DNA from: Liolophura sinensis
Taxonomy: Eukaryota; Mollusca; Polyplacophora; Chitonida; Chitonidae
DNA length: 64,000 bases
NCBI RefSeq assembly: GCF_032854445.1
Contig: NC_088296.1
Span: 22,247,853 to 22,311,852 of the forward strand
Direction: 5' to 3'
Shown here: positions 53,263-64,000 of the stretch, one piece after another
Layout of the letters: each line of letters begins with the position of its first letter
Position numbering within the stretch: the stretch's first letter is position 1
Notes under the pieces: generated by a model
What the model was told of the DNA's origin: nothing
The model's input: the letters and a program-made list of their open reading frames with translations, nothing else
Databases searched by the model: none
Program-made: the position numbers and the translations under genes

Positions 53263-53942
53263 AAAAGGATCAGCCAATAGGAAAACCTGAACCACATGTG
53301 CATGTATACATGTATTATTATGACATTATGGCATGGAGGCAAATGGCTCACACTCACTTTTCAGGCTTTCATAACAAACAATTCAACAAACTTAAGTTTC
53401 CCAGCCAACATCAAAGATACCGCCATCACTCAACAAGAATGACACCTTCAAGCCAAGAGCTGGAGTTACTCCCCTTGAATCAGTTGGCTGTTGAGCATGA
53501 TCAACAAGACTACATGTAAATGTGGAAAGTTACGTGTGCTTGATGTGTTATGTACCTTGAAATAGAATCAGAAAACAAAAATGGGAAAACCAGAACAAAT
53601 GCCAGCTTTTAAAGCTCTGTTAGATATTTGTGATTGCGGTAACATGTATCTAGTCCATTCAAAATCAACTGAGAAGTTTGTCAATTTTTTTGGCTGTGCT
53701 TCTCAGTTAAACCCCATTAGGCAAATGTACATGTATCCAACCAAACTACATGTGGATGGTAACATGTCTAACAAAAGGCAAAGTCTTGTGCAAGACATTA
53801 TCAAATATTAAAATGACATCTTTGAATTACATTCATCATTGATGTCAAAGTCAAAAATATATCCACGTCTTTTACACATATTTGAATATTACCATGAATA
53901 ACCTAATATTTCGTCCATGGATAAGCTGCATGTTTTTTTCTG

Positions 53943-54200
53943 AATCTGTTGGAGTCTATTGATTTCGAGAAGGTGTTTCGAGGTTCACTTGGGAAGTAGG
54001 ATGGTACCTTTCTAGGAAAAATGTAAGTTCTAGCACCAAAAGTAATATTTTCTAACCATAATTTGTCTCTAAAATGCACTTTTTAGGGGCAAAACTTTAG
54101 GTCATTACGATACAAAAATCTAAATGAATGCAGACGCGGAAAGCCACTCGTGAGCAATAAACTGACGGCACAGAATCCTGAACATGAAGACGGCTGTTTG
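53943..54200. repeat. Interspersed repeat X, copy 2
   Basis: gagtctattgatttcgagaa, aagttctagcaccaaaagta, ctctaaaatgcac: same order as copies 1 and 3. Confidence 0.65.
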
Positions 54201-54448
54201 ACCAGTCCAATAATTTTCACGCACACAAAAACATCTCTGATGTGTCCCCTACAATTATGATTATGATTATATGATTATTAGCCCACAATATATCTATATT
54301 TTTTCATACACTGGCTTTTTTTTTTAAGTTTGATTGATTTCCTGTTAGAAAAACTTAAATGTTGGCATCAAAAGTATCATTTTAAACCCATTATGTGCTT
54401 TCGACGGTGACTGTTTACGTCAGACTTTTGGTGAAATACTATAATTGA

Positions 54449-54671
54449 CTGTACTCATTCCTCAACCGTTTCGCATAAGAAAGAGCAACTTCAAGTGAGA
54501 TTTAGGCACCTTTTTAGTTTGCTTTAAGAGACAAAACTACACTGGTTTGGTTGACCAATTTCAGAACTTCACAAAAAGTCTAATTTTTATCAGTCTATGC
54601 AGAATAACATTCTCAGAATACACCTCAATAAACACCTTGCAAACAAGCGAAAAGGTTGAGGGATTACTGTA
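54449..54671. mobile_element. MITE family 1, copy c
   Basis: Ends attcctcaaccgtttcgcat / gcgaaaaggttgagggatta inverted; interior as in other copies. Confidence 0.8.
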
Positions 54672-55083
54672 TTACTTACTGTACCTTGCTTGTCAGATCT
54701 TTACAAAAATTAGTTACTTTCAAGTTCTTTTGCCATAAAGGGAACAGAACTGTCAATGATTTACTGCTGTGAGAGATACAGGTACGCTAGAGCTGGTTAA
54801 GCTTATGTTTGGGTATTGTACATTTGCCCAAGCGTAACCAATGCTGCAGGTTTTAACCTAGGAAATCCTATCTCCCCTCTCAACCAATCAGCACCGATCC
54901 TGTATCCCTTTAGGTACAGAATTTCCCGAGAACTGAAAACTGTACAGTGTGGTTTACTCACTTCACTCAGTAGACGTAACAAACCATCTCCGAGAAACAA
55001 GATCTAGGTTATGGTGCCACATAACCAAAAAACTGTTTTATGGAGGTTTGTGAACGTGGGTCCAGCCTCAACCCTTATTGGTT

Positions 55084-55150
55084 GCATGAATGAATGAATG
55101 AATGATTATGGCTTAACGCCACATCAGCCATATTTCAGCCATATCGTGGA
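55084..55150 (-). mobile_element. Short SINE-like tail, reverse
   Basis: tgaatgaatgaatgattatg then cttaacgccacatcagccat: a (cattcatt)n-tailed 3' end of another repeat. Confidence 0.45.
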
Positions 55151-55159
55151 GACTGACTG

Positions 55160-57270
55160 GTTGATCAAGTGGATAGGATATCTTAGGTTAAATCTAATGT
55201 ATTAATTCTAGTACATCAAAGTGGTATTTTAAGCAACAATATTTCAGTTTTTAGGTCTAGATATACAACTGTTTGTATGGCAGAAGTTAATTACAGCATG
55301 GCCAACTCTGTTGCAGTTGAAGCTTCAAACAAAAAAAAAAAAACAAAGGTCAAAAAATTACTAGACAAAACTGGCCCACAAAGTATTGGGACCTAGTTCC
55401 ACAAGGCATCTTTTTGTTTTTTTCAATTTAATTTATGGATCAAGAAGTTCTTTTCTCATGTAACACTAGTTGGATGTTCGAGTTTCCTCTTATCCTGGAT
55501 GTCCAAATAACAAGCAATTAAATAATGTCAACTTCTAACAAGTTCTCAAAAGTGGCTTTCTGACATCAGAAATGCACTACCTGCTGATGGTGTGTGAAAA
55601 AGTACAGAGCAATTCTTGCACGCTGCATGTGAAAGAAAAAACAAAACAAAAACAAAACACTGAACATATACATGTACCAGTAGCCTCCATCAACACTTCG
55701 CTATGTTATTTACAACAAAATGAACACCAGCATGAATGGTTACAACTAAGCTAAAGAATGCTGGCAAATTCTGATATCCTGTGATAAATCTGAATAACAA
55801 ATATTCTACATGTATACGTATAACTTTGAAAAGTAATTGAACTGCCAATTGTGGAAAGCAAGCAGCAGCGTCTAAAGCCATTCACATAAGCAACCTTCCA
55901 AAACGCTTTCAAAAGTCTTACCTCATGCGACTTTAGTCTTTGGTTGATGCACATCATTTACGATAAAATAAAAGAAAAAGATTTGTTATGTTTTGCAAAA
56001 TTTTGAAAAGATCTATCTAAGTCAGTGTGCATAATCATTGGAGATGATTGTGTTGAGAAACTCCATTTTTGTTCCCAGCCTCCAGTATCACTGTGTCAAT
56101 ACCATTCCACCAGGCACACAAATTTTTTTTGTTTTTAATCTGGGGAGGAGGTACAAACAAATTACCATGGCAACAGCAGACAGATGAATCTTCCATAAAG
56201 CGCTTCCAGAATTTGTCACTGTCGTGCTCTTCTTGATGTCAGTGGCAAGGCAAAAAATATGAGTTATCTCCCTTGGTACATCAAAAAACACATCACGTCC
56301 AGCTTCCTAGCAAAAATAGTGTCATAATCTGCTTACGTTTGAAACTCCAGCTGAATTAATGTTTTTGAACTCCATCGGCACTTTCCTTGGCGAAAGTTTC
56401 TCTTCACACATGCATAAGAACAAGCAAAATTGAATTTTCCTTGAACAGAATCGCCCCCCCAAAGTTGATACTTCACACAGCCACAATATCCAAGTACTTA
56501 GCACTATCTACGCTCACACCATCAATTCCATTACAACATGTATAGCTGTTGTTGTTGTAAAGCCGTGACGCATTGGCATGGCAACATCAGGATGCAAAAA
56601 AGCTTGAATCTCTCGGGTGTGACGGGGGTTGCACCAGACGAAGACATCCCACAATGCACCACTGTTTGCACTATCGCCAAAAGTCACGAAAGTCAGCGTC
56701 AAAACGACCGCTTGTGCACGCAGACGCATGACCAGCACAACAAAGTCTGTTCTCCTACTGCTGCATTAACGTCCTCAGTGGCCATTTTGGACTTCCCAGC
56801 AAGCCATAGGTACAGCCTGTTTAAAGTCTAGCAAAGACGTTATTTTATAGGGTACAAAAATCACTGCCTGCTTAGTTGTTGTTTTGTTTTTTTTTTTGTC
56901 CAGCAGTGTTGTTGTTGTAAGTTAGTTTATTCTGCAAATACACTATGGCCAGCAGGCGACTTTCACTTTCGTTATCCTAGCAAATTTCTACACTATATAC
57001 AACTTATATACAATTGCTCTCAACCAGGTTTTTGCCTAGAATCAAAACATGAGCTAAAATTTAATCATTTTTCTTGACGAGTATTTTAAATAACTTTCTT
57101 CAGTTACACTTTACTGTAATCTGAACACGATCATATCTATCGTACTCTACAAAATTATTTTAACCTAAATACGTTGTGAATAAGACATTGGAGGCTGCAT
57201 CATCTTACAATGAATACATCCATAAAAATCTCATGCAAAAAAAAAAAAAAAAAAAAAAAAAACCCACAAC
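55160..57270. other. Intergenic or distal Smad2/3 3' UTR
   Basis: No exon recognised. Less AT-rich open frames face each other at 56514-56831 but carry no known domain. A 20-plus A-run ends near 57262. Confidence 0.35.
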
Positions 57271-57275
57271 AGAAT

Positions 57276-57745
57276 TTTATTTTAGCATATCCATGACTGA
57301 GGTATAATCATACACCTAATAATTACATGGATGTGGTTACTACCATTCTGCTTAGTTTTCTGCTCATACCCACAAAATTTCATCAACTGACCAGTAGTAT
57401 ACACGTAGATTTTCTGTCCGTTATTGTGCACTCAGGATTAAAAAAAAAAGGATACCTTTTACTTTGCTATATAATAATACATGAATTGCTTATATGAAAT
57501 CGTACATGTATCTACTGAATTTAGATTTTACCAAATTTTAAATGCTCATCATTTCTGGATATTAAAGCAAAGATTGAATTTCTTGTTTGATATTAAATTC
57601 GTAATATATCCGGGTATCTGACTGATTTAAAGAAAAATCATTCCGGTGAGCATCGATTCCAACTGGCCAATTAACATGTAGAAAAATTGGTATGCAGATT
57701 TCCTTGGATGTTTCATCCAATCAAAGTCGTAGATCGCTGCTGGCA
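57276..57745 (-). other. Possible Smad2/3 3' UTR
   Basis: On the - strand an AATAAA (57281-57276) follows the stop by about 465 nt. Other candidates further left would give a longer UTR. Confidence 0.3.
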
Positions 57746-63756
<6,011 letters not shown>

Positions 63757-64000
63757 CTGAAACAGAGGGAGGCATTAATCAATCAAATGATAACACTGAG
63801 TCTGAAAACTGTTCAGGTAGCTCAAATGGTGACTTTTAATATTATGTACGTGGCAGATAGGCCCAGTAACCTTTAAGATCTGCCAAAATGGGATTTAGCT
63901 CAAAATAATGTTTTGCTGTACACCCAAACATGAAAATGGTGACTGGGCTGTCCTATATAAAATCATGCCTTATCCAAAGTATACTTTATGATAATAGCCA

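Noticed and set aside
53581-53811. 76-codon open frame MGKPEQMPAFKALLDICD
   Set aside because: No family recognised and no splice or promoter support.
56514-56831. Facing open frames, GC-richer than surroundings
   Set aside because: No domain, splice signals or similarity recognised; kept only as part of the intergenic entry.

Overview
This is animal nuclear DNA: AT-rich, with short exons, GT-AG introns, no operons, many short interspersed repeats and minisatellites. A tRNA-derived SINE whose 3' end reads CTTGAGTACGGCGTAAAAC followed by AAATAAATAA-type repeats is scattered through it. That repeat, plus the gene structures, suggests a lophotrochozoan, most likely a mollusc. The species cannot be named from sequence alone.

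Three protein-coding genes are supported. (1) On the + strand, 1040-4390 holds the last five coding exons of a ubiquitin-specific protease closest to USP8; its 5' part lies left of the window. (2) On the + strand, 17833-45667 holds a complete SIN3 co-repressor scaffold (SIN3A-like) in 26 coding exons of about 1,360 codons. All exon phases join without a break. It has three PAH domains, the HDAC-interaction domain and the Sin3 C-terminal domain. A likely promoter and non-coding first exon sit near 12.05-12.2 kb. (3) On the - strand, 63756-57746 holds the last six coding exons of a TGF-beta/activin-type receptor-regulated Smad (Smad2/3): a linker PPxY motif, the MH2 domain and the terminal SSMS. 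Its MH1 part lies right of the window. SIN3 and Smad2/3 converge on a roughly 12 kb interval (45.7-57.7 kb) where I recognise no further gene.

The rest is repeats. At least thirteen full or partial copies of the main SINE are present, several with clear target-site duplications. There are also two other tRNA-headed SINE types, two short terminal-inverted-repeat (MITE-like) families, one larger hAT-like non-autonomous element (about 18.75-19.83 kb), an unclassified three-copy repeat, and more than a dozen intronic or intergenic minisatellites. The largest is a 58-bp array of about 38 units in SIN3 intron 8. Two Smad arrays have copied splice sites. A 31-bp array just downstream of the penultimate coding exon repeats the exon's own 5' splice site about 17 times. 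A 77-bp array duplicates the 3' splice site plus the first bases of the first MH2 exon three times. A 49-bp array in the USP8-like gene looks like a decayed version of the same process.

The three genes act in related biology. USP8 trims ubiquitin from endosomal receptors, Smad2/3 carries TGF-beta signals to chromatin, and SIN3 is a HDAC co-repressor recruited by Smad partners. The human orthologues all lie on chromosome 15q, so the window may preserve ancient bilaterian linkage. I found no viral genes, CRISPR arrays, rRNA genes or reverse-transcriptase genes.
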